A stretch of DNA of 64,000 nt from Pogona vitticeps. Taxonomy: Eukaryota > Chordata > Lepidosauria > Squamata > Agamidae. Of this stretch, positions 41,701-50,745 are shown in pieces. The stretch is from NCBI RefSeq assembly GCF_051106095.1, contig NC_135791.1, positions 8,900,001 to 8,964,000 of the forward strand, in the 5' to 3' direction. The position numbers and the translations under genes are program-made. The stretch's first letter is position 1; the number at the start of each line of letters is the position of its first letter. The notes under the pieces are model-generated. The model was given only the letters and a program-made list of their open reading frames with translations. It ran no database searches and had not been told where the DNA came from.

Positions 41701-44700
41701 AAAAGCAACTGAATACACAACAACTGATGGAAGTACAGTAGTTACATGTATTTTACTTAATAAAATCTGTACATAGTGGGGGAAATGTCCTTAAAGACTA
41801 ATTATATGCTGCCAGGTCAATCTTCATTTATGGTGACTGTCACAGGGTGTTTTAGGTGTGGAGTGCTCAAAAGTGGTTTACCCGTTTTTCCTTCTGGTGA
41901 TGCTATGAAACTGAGATAAAGGAAAGGAGACATCATAAAGAATTGCATCACCCACACATACTCTTCGAGATTTCAGCTGACCCTTCTCACTGACAGGCAC
42001 AGTAGGCATTTGAACGCCTGACCCTTGGCTCCATGGCCTGGCAATTGAGCCATACAAGCTCTAAAACAGTCATAGATAAAGGTAAAGGTTCCCCTTGGCA
42101 TTTAGTCCAAGTCGTATCCAACTCTAGGGGGCGGTGCTCATCCCCGTTTCCAAGCCGTAGAGTTAGCGTTTGTCCATAGACTGTTTCCGTGGTCACGTGG
42201 CCAGCGTGACTAGACATGGAACACCATGACCTTCCCACCGTGGTGGTACCTATTTATCTACTCGCATTTTTACATGCTTTCAAACGGCTAGGTTGGCAGG
42301 AGCTGGGACAAGCGACAGGAGCTCACTCCGTCACATGGATTCGATCTTATGACTGCAGGTCTTCTGACCTTGCAGCACAGAGGCTTCTGCGGTTTAACCC
42401 ACAGCGCCACCACGTCCGACAGTCATAGCAGCTGGCAATTCAATCGGTGCCACTTTTGCAGGTATGGAACCTTTCCTTGTCACTTGCAATACGTGGCAAG
42501 GTGGCCCAACAATGTGATTCTGAAACTTTGGCCTTTCCGATGTTTTAGACTCCAATTGCCAAAAGCCCAACCAGCATGGCCAATGGTAAAGATTTCTGGA
42601 AGTTGAGGTCTAAGCACCTGGAAAAAACAAGAGGCTGGAATCCACTGCTTTAAATCACATCACCAAGATGGTAATACATATTATAAGAGACCAACACTGT
42701 TCCGCACATACCCTGAGGTAGATCAAAGACGTTGGCTGGGAAGCTGTGGGAAAAGCTGGTGTAGTCTATTTCATACTTGTCATAGTGGGACCCAAGCAGG
42801 GTATTGTACCCCCACATCTCATAATGCACAGGCACAGCATCAGCCATCCACAACTTATACGTGTTCTTCTTCTTTCCCCAATACGATGTACGCTCCAGAA
42901 CTGTGCAATACTGTCCATTGTAGTATTCAAAGCCTACAGGCTGGAATTGGGAAAGCAGAGGAGAATGAAGGGTTGGTAGCTTTAGTAAGATCTTGAAGAG
43001 GGTAGGTTACAAATATCAACCGTGTGCAATAGTATCTCCCAGAATCTACAGCCCTGAAAAGATGATTTTCTGGGTTGCAACTCCCATAGTCCCACAGCCA
43101 TCAAGGCTAGTGGCCACTAGCTCAGAGATTCTGGGACCTGTAGTTTAAAAAAAATATTTGCAAGCTCCGGTAGAAAGTCACCACCGTGTAGACCTTTTGA
43201 ATGAGTGTTCAACAGCAATGTTGGTATCCCATGAAACGGCTGTTCTAAAGGCTGTGTTTTCTGCTGCCTCTCCGTTTTTAGAAATAGGCAGAAGCAGGCT
43301 ATGTATGTGGCCTTCCAGATGTGGCAGGACTGCAGTTCTCATCTTCTCAGTCAATTGTGAGGGAGAACTGAAGTTGCACTTCACCACATCTGGATGGCCA
43401 CACGTCAGTCACCCCAATATAGGGCAACGGGCATCAGGGTTTGACCTGAGCGTTGTCCATTTTTATCATTTATGAACTCTTAGCTACATTTACTCAAACT
43501 CATTGCTGATTAAAATTGCATTATTGGACTACATCTCCCAGAATCTAATAAGGCAACATGATCGTGGTCATGCTGGTTAGAGGATTATGGGTCTTTTAGT
43601 CATCCACACCAATCCCCAATTTAACCATTGTAAATGTTTTGAAGAAGAATAGGCATCTGACAGCATTATCAGTTAAAACAATAAAACAGCACTAAAAACA
43701 AAATCAACCACCACCAAACACCATACAAAACAAGACATTTGGCAAAAAGTAGGATAGCAAACAGTGAAATACCAGCTTCAGCATGTAATATATTTGATAA
43801 CAAATATATAAATTGCATTTTTCTATACGACAGAAAATCCAAAAGGTAGTGAGACTCTAAACAGAGCTTGGAAATAAAACTAATTTGCATGGGAATCTTT
43901 ACAGAAGCACTGCCTACAAATATATTTTCTTCATGCTGCTCCCCATTGTCCAAGTTGCAGACTTGTGCTGAACTACAGCCCTAAATCCTGACTTGGTGGT
44001 TTATCTGAATGAAGATAATCCATTATTTTTTTCCATCCAAAAAAAGGAAACTTTCTAAACTCTGGCCTGAATTTACAACAGATAAGGGAGGAAGGAGCTC
44101 AAGAGACTCACCTGGAAATCAGTCAAGTTTGGAAAGACACTCTGAGGTTTAATGGGTTTTTCCGATGTTCCATTGACCCGGAAGCACTCCCTGATGTTGA
44201 CCTTGGTTTCTGTGGTTTCTGGTGTTATCTTGAAGTTGGCTCCAAAAGGCTTCATGAAACTAAACTGGTAAGTGATTACCTGGCCTGGAGCAAGAAGACA
44301 ACCATGGTTACATCAAATATTTGAAAGTCTTGTAGCTGGTATTTTATTTGGTACACATGTGTGACTTTCCCCACATAAGAAACCCATTACAGTCATTCCA
44401 TCTCCTCATCTAGCGCTGCTCTCCTCTTCTTCCAATGTTTTTGTTAAGGCTAAGCTTAGTGGTTAGGTATCTAGCTGGCAAGCCAGAGATTGGCAGTTTG
44501 ATTCCCACTGTGCCTCTGGGAGAACAAGCTGCACAGTCCCAGGATGTCTCCAGAAGAAAGGGAATGGTAAACCACATCTATGTATTCTCTAGCTAGAAAA
44601 CCCTGGAAAGGGACACCATAAATCAGAACTGATTTGATGGCATGCTGTTATTTAGCTAGTTATTTAAGTGGGAGAAAAGTTACTATCCATGCAAAACATT

Positions 44701-47700
44701 TCTTCTTCCAGTCCTTCTCAGTTCGGGAAGAGAGCTAAAAGTCACTGACTCACCGGGCCCACATGACCAGACATAACCCATCCATTTAATTATGTTTAGC
44801 CATTAAAAATATCCGTAAGGAAGTGAGAGCTGGACCATAAAGAAAGCTGACCACTGAAGAATTGATGCTTTTGAATTGTGGTGTTGGAGGAGACTCTTGA
44901 GAGTCCCCTGGACTGCAAGGAGAACAAACCTATTAATTCTAAAGGAAATCAAGCAGTGCTCACTGGAAGGACAGATCCTGAGGCTGAGGCTCCAATACTT
45001 TGGCCATCTCATGAGAAGAGAAGACTCCCTGGAAAAGACCCTGATGTTGGGAACATGTGAAGGCAAGAGGAGAAGGGGACGACAGAGGACGAGATGGTTG
45101 GACAGTGTCATTAAAGTGACCAACATGAATTTGACCCAACTCTGGGAGGCAGTGGAAGACAGGAGGGCCTGGCGTCCTCTGGTCCATGGGGTCACGAAGA
45201 GACGGACATGACTAAACTAATAAACAATTAAAAATATCCATCCAAAATTCTGTGTTTCTAGCTCTTTTTGTTTTGCATATATTTTCAGGTAAGATGAGTA
45301 AAATTCCCAGCATCTCCACAGTTAAATTCTTTTAACTTCAGTTACAGAATCCCCAAGACATGCCAATCATTTATGATCTATCCAATGTGTTCAGCTGGGA
45401 AATCAACTTGGTAGTGCTTGAGAGAGCACTTAAGGTTACAGAGAGGCCATGCGTTCTGCTTTAAAGAGAACAGTTGTCTCCCAAATGTAAGCAACAGCAA
45501 CAACAAAAAACAACAAAGTAGGAGATGGGAAATAATTTTTTTTTTTTTTTGCTGAAGAATGTGGAGAGTAACTGATTGGTCTAGTTTCACCTGGATTTTA
45601 GGTATGCTTGCCCATTTATCTCACAAGTGTCCAGGCTTCGAAGCCTCCATTTCTAAAAAAATAAGTCTCTGGCCTTTATAGAACCAGAGATTCAAGGCAC
45701 AACGTGCAGTCATTTTTTAAGCCAATAGTTTAGTGTGAAACATGCCTTTCCATGTCATCAACCATTGGCAAAGTCGATCTACAGAATCTTATAGAATTAT
45801 AAACTCATCCTGTCATAACTGCAATGCAGGGACAGTTTGGTTCTACCTGGCTCACAAACATCTAAAACAGAAACAATGAACAATTACAGTAACAATACTG
45901 GTGGGTTTTTTTTTATGAGAGCGATAGTACAAGCAGGAACACTTCCAGACTCTGATATTACGCATTGTGCTGGTGTTCCAGAAAAATCAAATTCCATTTC
46001 ATTTTCCATAACGTCTACCACAGATACAGCCTTAAGAAAAGGTCAACGTTGGGTAGAATGAATTGGGGGTGGAGAGTAAAATGTAAACATAATCATAACC
46101 AACATCATCATAAAACTTACTGCTGTGATTACTATGAATCTTAAATTTCTGAGAAGAGGTTTAACAGTGATAAATTATGTATTTTTCAAAGAACTTATCT
46201 CTATATGGATTTGACTTGGTATGGCCCTTGGAAATTAGAACAAACAGACGTTTGGATTCACTGGTCTATCACAAACACCTTGTTGCTTACCGTGATAATA
46301 CTGGATCCGGCTTTTCCCTCCAGTTTCATTGAACCAGGCTTCAAAAGGTTCTTCTATTTCTGCATAAGGCAGTTTGAGAATCCCTGAAGGAAAAAATAAG
46401 ATGGAGAGGGGCGCTTAGGTAGAGCAGAGGGGGCGAGAGAAAGCACCCCTCTGCTCCAGCAGTGCTGAGAACGAAGAAGAAAAAAGAGGAATCATCATAA
46501 TCATCATCATTACAAAAAACAGCAATACTGTATTAGGAACAGCATATTTATGTATGTGCCGATATTTAACAGCGACTTAGGTTTTTGGTTAAACCTTGTA
46601 TCTGTTATATAATAACAGTCAATGTTTTTTGATTTATTGTGTCTGGTATTTTTGGATGATGATGATGATCATCATGATGATACAGTTCTGGGAACACCCG
46701 ATAAAAATGATTTCCATTAGATTCAGAATACTGTATATCGTATTTTTCTGTGTATAAGACTACATTTTGTCTAAAATCTTTAGACTAAAAATTGAGGGTC
46801 GTCTTATACACGGAAGTAAGCTGAGGAGAGAACAAAAACAAGTGGAGGGGAAAGCAGGGATCAAAGTGATCCTGCAGCACTTTTATCCCTTCCCCCCCCC
46901 CTCCAGCCTTGCTAAGCCCCACTTAGATTTCTTAATTTTGGGTTAGAAAAGTGAAGGGCTTTTTATACATGGTGGCGTCTTATATACGGAAAAATACGGT
47001 ACCAGCGAAGCACTTTCTCACCCTGCATTCAAGTGAATATGACCTGTCTCTTACCACAAGGTGGGCTGAAAGCTACCAACTTGAGGCCAGTTCCCACTGC
47101 TGGAAAAAAAAACTGGCAGAGGGATCTCTCTCCCTTTCTCTCTTGGATTTGGGCTAAAGTCTCATGGACTTTAGCTTGAATCCAAACCTTCTGAGATGGT
47201 GTGTGCCTTCTCACCCTGCTGCTGCCGCCTCAGACTGCCTGCTGACTAGATACCCCACACATGCATTATGACATTTGAGGCACGAAGTGCTAAGAAAATA
47301 TGAATGACTTTCTTCTTGAAGTGTCTAGCAAATTTCTCGCAGACCTCCCTCCGGAGAGGCACATATTGCCATCCCAATTTACTCTCTATAGTCACTGCCC
47401 CCTGACGTATCCAAGAAATCCGCTTTACCTGTGATATGATAGACATCCCCAAGCTTGGGAAGCCGCTGCAAATGTGTATGAAGATGGGTGCAGTCCACCA
47501 CTGAAATGCAAGGAAAAAGAGACATTTAGATCTTTATGTCAACACAACTAACACTGCTTTTGTTTGTGACTGTCTGGGCACCTGGTTTAGTTGTTTGCTG
47601 GTGGAATCTACGGGAGGACATCATCAAGCAAAACAAGTAAAGATACAGTATATAAATTGACTGCATTGGCTTCCTTTACCTATCACTCCACTCCACTGTG

Positions 47701-49127
47701 GACAATGGAAAGGCTAGCTGGTAATTCTTTGCCTTTCACCCTCCTCCTTGGTTGAATGCAATTTTGAATTTGCTGTGAGAGAGACATATACTGTTTTAAA
47801 TGGAGGACCCTAAAGTTTCCAGCGTCCAAGTTCTAAGTGAGCCTATGGGTTACCACCTGGGTGGAACCTAATGCCATTTCATCACTTGATAAGGCCTATT
47901 CCTTTGTCTGCCCCCCTTCCTTCTCCATTATGCCTTGGAGCAACACATACATAAGAAGGGCTTAAGGTTAGCCTCCCTGCCCTCATTCCACCTGCCCTCC
48001 CCTGATGAATGGAAGATGTTCCTGAAAGCTTGTATATTTTTATGTGCCTTCGCACATTTTTGTACAAGTTGTGCTGTGGCGCCAGAGGTTCGAAGTTCAA
48101 TTCCCCCACTGTGCCTCCTGTGAGTAGAGCCAGCCTGTGTAGCTTTGGGCAAACCGCACAGGCTAAGGGTATGCCAAGAAGGAAGAGAATAGTGAACCAC
48201 GTATAAATATCCTCTACCTGGAAAACCCTGAAAAGGTTTCCATAATTGAATTGACAGCACATGATTTTTAGTATACGTTGGTTGGCTCTTTTTCAAGGAG
48301 ACAGAGTGAGGAACTGAACTCTATCCTTGAAAAAGAGCCAGCCTATGTAGTCATGGGCAAGCTGCACAGGCCCAGAGTTTCCCCAGAAGAAGGAAATGGT
48401 AAACCATTTCTGAGTACTCTGTACTTAGAAAACCCTGGAATGAATCACCATAAATCAGAGCTATTTCATGGCACATTATTATTATTATTATTATGTAGGC
48501 ACCAGCTCATTATGGAGGTTGGATTTTATATTAAATCAACATACCTACCACTGTTTAAGATTACATTGGATGACTTTAATGTAAAGGATGCATTTCCCAA
48601 ATAAATTGTTATTCAGAACAATAGTTATCCCACTATGAATCTATAGAGAAAGAACTTTACTAACGGTTCAATAATGGAAAAATAAAACACCACCACATAG
48701 TATTAAAGAGAAAAGGTCAGAGCGTAATTGTCACAGAAACGCTAAGTAAATAAAAATGAATGTGCTGTACACAGAGATTCCTCAGCACTTAATCACCCTG
48801 AATTCTCTGGCATGCACGATGAGCATCTTTTTGTACGCATAGCCAAAAGCTTTCCATATTCTTTTCTGGACTCACCTGTATTGCCACTGGCATCACCCTT
48901 TTTTGGCTTGACCGTTCTCAGATCCTGCAGCGTTATTCACTTTGAGATTAGAGGAAATATGGGTAAATGTCTATTGCTCTAGCAATTACAAAAGGAAAAA
49001 GCGGGCAGGAGAACCTCACACATTTGTTCAGGCAAAAATCTGAAAGATGGTCAAAGAGGAAAAAAAAAAAAGGCAGGCAGGACTTACCAAGGAAACATAT
49101 CCCTGTTATTAAAATCAGAGCCCCCAT
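38600..49127 (-). CDS. 26/29-kDa proteinase (CfaD-like) C1A cysteine peptidase, gene A, complete
   Basis: Eleven exons (49127-49088, 47500-47429, 46383-46291, 44284-44112, 42940-42712, 41491-41290, 41126-40933, 40405-40314, 40180-40019, 39675-39486 and 38787-38600) join in phase to 1635 bases: 544 residues and TAA. The parts are a short hydrophobic signal peptide (about 1-16), an N-terminal domain (about 28-205) typical of the insect 26/29-kDa proteinase and Dictyostelium CfaD, an I29 prodomain with a perfect ERFNIN set (E257, R261, F265, N268, I272, N276), and a papain domain starting about 325. Q343 (oxyanion hole), C349 in CGSCWSF, H491 in [11 protein letters not shown] and N511 in KNSWSTYWG are all present, so it should be active. 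The product is probably a secreted or lysosomal zymogen; insect relatives are cut into 26- and 29-kDa chains. The start is the ATG at 49127, because the codon at 49142 is GTG. It is the head-to-head partner of gene B. Confidence 0.95.
39025..39297 (-). mobile_element. Sauria-type SINE, head-truncated, in proteinase A intron 10
   Basis: It carries the long conserved body (aaggttccccttgacattta, gggggcggtgctcatccc, ggtcacgtggccag, ggtggtacctatttatctac, gctcactccgtcgcatgg). The tRNA-like head, which would lie at the right on the minus strand, is missing. It is about 86-90 percent like the copy at 42076 by eye. Confidence 0.8.
39486..39675 (-). CDS. Proteinase A exon 10 (residues 420-482)
   Basis: The acceptor is cttctag|AATGGC and the donor AACTGTG|GTATGT, phase 0 to 1. 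It encodes [20 protein letters not shown] and YYEPNC. Confidence 0.96.
40019..40180 (-). CDS. Proteinase A exon 9 (residues 366-419)
   Basis: The acceptor is ccttgtag|ACTGGAG and the donor GGTCAG|GTGAAT, phase 0 to 0. It encodes [11 protein letters not shown] and CDGGQ, the standard papain disulfide region, and ESYGPYLGQ. Confidence 0.96.
40314..40405 (-). CDS. Proteinase A exon 8 (residues 335-365): active-site cysteine
   Basis: The acceptor is catgaag|GTGCTG and the donor CTCAAG|GTGAAA, phase 1 to 0. It encodes [18 protein letters not shown] with catalytic C349 and Q343. Confidence 0.96.
40735..40925 (+). mobile_element. tRNA-headed SINE in proteinase A intron 7
   Basis: tgtgttacactgggactt, the B box-like ccaggtttgatcctactga, and the phrase tacagggttgttgtgaaga followed by an (AATAA)-like tail. 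It runs to within a few bases of exon 7's donor (40933). Confidence 0.65.
40933..41126 (-). CDS. Proteinase A exon 7 (residues 270-334): prodomain end and cleavage region
   Basis: The acceptor is tttctag|ATATAT and the donor TTTATG|GTGATT, phase 2 to 1. It encodes [25 protein letters not shown] and the mature-start region [10 protein letters not shown]. Confidence 0.95.
41290..41491 (-). CDS. Proteinase A exon 6 (residues 203-269): start of I29 prodomain
   Basis: The acceptor is tttaatag|ATCTAA and the donor ATGAG|GTAGAG, phase 1 to 2. It encodes [20 protein letters not shown] and the first four ERFNIN residues. Confidence 0.95.
42076..42417 (-). mobile_element. Sauria-type SINE, nearly complete, in proteinase A intron 5
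   Basis: Read on the minus strand it starts with the tRNA-like head ggacgtggtggcgctgtggg (A box), a B box near agatcgaatcc, then the conserved body, ending in ctttacctttat. Sauria SINEs are known to use Bov-B LINE machinery, and Bov-B copies are present in this window. Confidence 0.85.
42513..42622. mobile_element. Worn hAT-like inverted-repeat element
   Basis: gcctttccgatgttttagac at the left and ggaagttgaggtctaagcacctgg at the right, with ccaaccagcatggccaatgg inside: a common reptile inverted-repeat pattern. No target duplication recognised. Confidence 0.55.
42712..42940 (-). CDS. Proteinase A exon 5 (residues 127-202)
   Basis: The acceptor is attccag|CCTGTAG and the donor CTCAGG|GTATGT, phase 0 to 1. 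It encodes the family signature [19 protein letters not shown], nearly identical to insect 26/29-kDa proteinase. Confidence 0.95.
42941..44111 (-). other. Proteinase A intron 4
   Basis: Contains small inverted-repeat scraps (43020-43145 and 43307-43401) and otherwise plain sequence. No alternative exon seen. Confidence 0.5.
43307..43401. mobile_element. Short inverted-repeat element
   Basis: The left end gtggccttccagatgtgg is mirrored by ccacatctggatggccac at the right. It is 95 bases long and non-coding. Confidence 0.65.
44112..44284 (-). CDS. Proteinase A exon 4 (residues 69-126)
   Basis: The acceptor is ctccag|GCCAGGT and the donor TTCCAG|GTGAGT, phase 1 to 0. It encodes [19 protein letters not shown] and QSVFPNL; NGT (106-108) and NLT (121-123) are possible N-glycosylation sites. 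Confidence 0.95.
44445..44650 (+). mobile_element. tRNA-derived SINE in proteinase A intron 3
   Basis: The head taagcttagtggttaggta, the B box-like gattggcagtttgattccc, and the body gggaatggtaaaccaca and ccataaatcagaactgattt. Same family as 27065 and 48070. Confidence 0.75.
44814..45231 (+). mobile_element. Bov-B LINE 3' end, copy 1, in proteinase A intron 3
   Basis: The plus-strand frame 44876-45211 reads [40 protein letters not shown] and [12 protein letters not shown], the C-terminal end of Bov-B reverse transcriptase, then the Bov-B 3' end (ggtcacgaagagacggacatg). It is 5' truncated; a small frame break separates it from the upstream text. It is antisense to the host gene. Confidence 0.9.
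45232..46290 (-). other. Rest of proteinase A intron 3
   Basis: A T-run near 45538-45550 and plain AT-rich sequence. No exon or named repeat. Confidence 0.45.
46291..46383 (-). CDS. Proteinase A exon 3 (residues 38-68)
   Basis: The acceptor is ccttcag|GGATTC and the donor CACG|GTAAGC, phase 1 to 1. It encodes [13 protein letters not shown] and KSRIQYYH, the most conserved opening block of the family (LPYAELxEPFxAW in insects). Confidence 0.95.
46505..46685 (+). mobile_element. R4-type LINE 3' end with (GAT)n tail
   Basis: actgtattaggaacagcat ... ggtttttggttaaaccttg ... gtgtctggtatttttggatgatgatg is the reverse-complement match of the 3' end of the R4-type element at 6184-7460, and both end in a GAT/ATT microsatellite. 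It lies in proteinase A intron 2. Confidence 0.75.
46738..46999. mobile_element. Inverted-repeat element, TATAAGAC family, copy 3
   Basis: TA-flanked, starts tcgtatttttctgtgtataa and ends tatacggaaaaatacgg. Its interior matches copy 1 (4310-4549) in the same orientation, with a C-run near 46892. It lies in proteinase A intron 2. Confidence 0.88.
47429..47500 (-). CDS. Proteinase A exon 2 (residues 14-37)
   Basis: The acceptor is catttcag|TGGTGG and the donor ATCACAG|GTAAAG, phase 1 to 1. It encodes [11 protein letters not shown], matching gene B's LPEFGDVYHVS. Confidence 0.92.
48075..48495 (+). mobile_element. Two tandem tRNA-derived SINE copies in proteinase A intron 1
   Basis: The first copy (48075-48270) has the B box-like gaggttcgaagttcaattccc and the body gtagctttgggcaaac and gtgaaccacg. 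The second (about 48330-48490) repeats gtagtcatgggcaagctgc, ggtaaaccatttc and ccataaatcagagc, then an (ATT)n tail. Confidence 0.7.
48496..49087 (-). other. Proteinase A intron 1, part near exon 1
   Basis: A candidate exon with a good donor at 48874-48875 (CAATACAG|GTGAGT) was examined. With the phase set by exon 1 it meets a stop, and exons 1 and 2 join perfectly without it, so I treat it as intron. Confidence 0.5.
49088..49127 (-). CDS. Proteinase A exon 1: signal peptide
   Basis: It encodes [13 protein letters not shown] plus one base, with the donor TTCCTTG|GTAAGT. Joined to exon 2 it gives ...CFLVVDC, a compact signal peptide. Gene B has the same layout. Confidence 0.9.
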
Positions 49128-49270
49128 CTCTAAAACAGTCACAGATCAGAGACACTAGTTCTCAGATGCAGCAAAAGCACGAGTTGTCCTATAGCCAGCT
49201 AGGCACTACCAGCAGAAATACTGTGCAATCGAAGGTCTAGAGGGGTTCCGAGTCTTATTGGCTGGTTAAA
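49128..49270 (-). promoter_or_regulatory. Proteinase A core promoter candidates
   Basis: On the coding strand TGGCTATAGG lies at 49197-49188, 61-70 bases upstream of the ATG, and a CCAAT box (AGCCAATAAGA) is at 49261-49257. Gene B has the same TGGCTATAGG word 90-99 bases upstream of its ATG. This is a TATA-like element by position; no transcript evidence is available. Confidence 0.45.
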
Positions 49271-50174
49271 GCTCTCAGCCAGGAAGTAGCAAATCAGATG
49301 TTGGGAGGTTTCTCCTCCTCTTTGGCTTTCCTCCACGGCCCAACAAATCTGCCACAGAAGGATAACATAAGGCTAGCAAACTAAATATATGAAACTGAAG
49401 CTTCTGGAATTTCTTCCAACTGCATTATAGAAATACCTGCTACCTTCCCTGAATTGTTATCGAATATGCAGTGGCTTCCCGGAGAAGGCTGCCATGTCAG
49501 CGGCATTTCACCTCTCAAGATTTCCAGCTAAAACATGAAACAACCTCTTGTGATGTCACAGAGGCTAAATGAAAAAGGCAGGCAGGGGAACCAGAATAGC
49601 TTTTAGGCCAACTGATCATGGATGGGCATGAATACAAGGAGCTCAAGGTCTTGGTAAATCTGACTGATCCAGTAATCTGGCAATCCAGGCCACACGAGAG
49701 AATCCTTGTTTTGAGATGTGGATGGGTGTTAAAATGAGTTAAGGAGCTCCATCAATTACTGCCATTCTCAGGAGGATTCACATAGGTGTGGCTGTAGCCA
49801 ACCATAGCATGGTGTTTTTCCAGACCCTACACTGCTGCTCCACCTTGTGAAGACTCATTGCAAGCCCAGAAGGGTCTTTCTCCACTTGTGCCAAGGAATG
49901 CTCACCCTGAGATTTGCCTTCCTACCTTGAGAACCAAAGACACCCTGCAGTTCCCTACTTCAACTAGCAGCCTGAGATCTGGCAACCTGATCAGCAGAAT
50001 GCAAAGGGAGATAATCAGTGCAAAATGCATGTAAACAGAAGAACTATGACAGTCAAGTCAAGTATCCTGGCTGGACCCCTAAGAGCAGGAGTTGTGATGG
50101 AAGTACTTCTCTGTGCTTATGCAGACAGCACTTTGGCTGGGCAAATGCAAGACCAGGGAAAAGTTAGCGTTCTA
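49271..50174. other. Upstream region between the two proteinase genes, left part
   Basis: No repeat or exon recognised. It may hold shared upstream control sequence, but nothing specific can be pointed out. Confidence 0.4.
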
Positions 50175-50745
50175 GGGTGAAAAAGTTAACAAAAGAAATC
50201 AGCAGTAGCTGAACATGCCCTAAAACAAGCTGGATATGAAGTTCTATTTCAAAATACTGAAATACTGGACAACACCAGCAATCATTACATTAGATTGCAC
50301 AGGGAAGCCATTGAAATCCACAAACACTAGCAGAGCTTCAACAAAAAAGAAGTTTAAAACTCAACAAAACTTGGCTCCCAGCACTGAAAAATACAGCCTG
50401 CAGAAGGTTAACAAACTCTACTCAGCCACAAGGACTGGTGATCACTACACACAAAAGACGAGCTAATGACATCCATCAGTCACAGTGACAGATAATCTCT
50501 CCTCCTTATCAAAACAATACACTCACAACAAAAACACACCAATCACCATAATCACCCATCTCCTGAAAAGGGCAAAAGCTGATCCCACAGCTATAAATAC
50601 TCAACTCCCAACAAACTGCACCAGAGCACAGAGTGCTAGTCCTGTCCTCTGAAGATGCCAACCACAGAGACTGGCGAAACATGGGAAGAACAACCTTCAG
50701 AACACGGCCAAAGAGGCCGAAATACTCACAACAACCAAAAGAAAG
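50175..50745 (+). mobile_element. Penelope-like retroelement fragment, 3' part
   Basis: The plus strand reads KSAVAEHALKQAGYEVLF near 50193 and HYIRLHREAIEIHKH near 50280, the end of the GIY-YIG endonuclease region of vertebrate Penelope-like elements. It is followed by their characteristic 3' text (cagctataaatactcaactc, ctctgaagatgccaaccaca, actggcgaaacatgggaaga). Interrupted by stops and 5' truncated. Confidence 0.8.

Noticed and set aside
48875-48930. Possible extra exon in proteinase A intron 1 (donor CAATACAG|GTGAGT)
   Set aside because: In the phase set by exon 1 it runs into a stop, and exons 1 and 2 join correctly without it.
49140-49142. Upstream start for proteinase A
   Set aside because: The codon is GTG, not ATG. 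The ATG at 49127 gives a normal short signal peptide.
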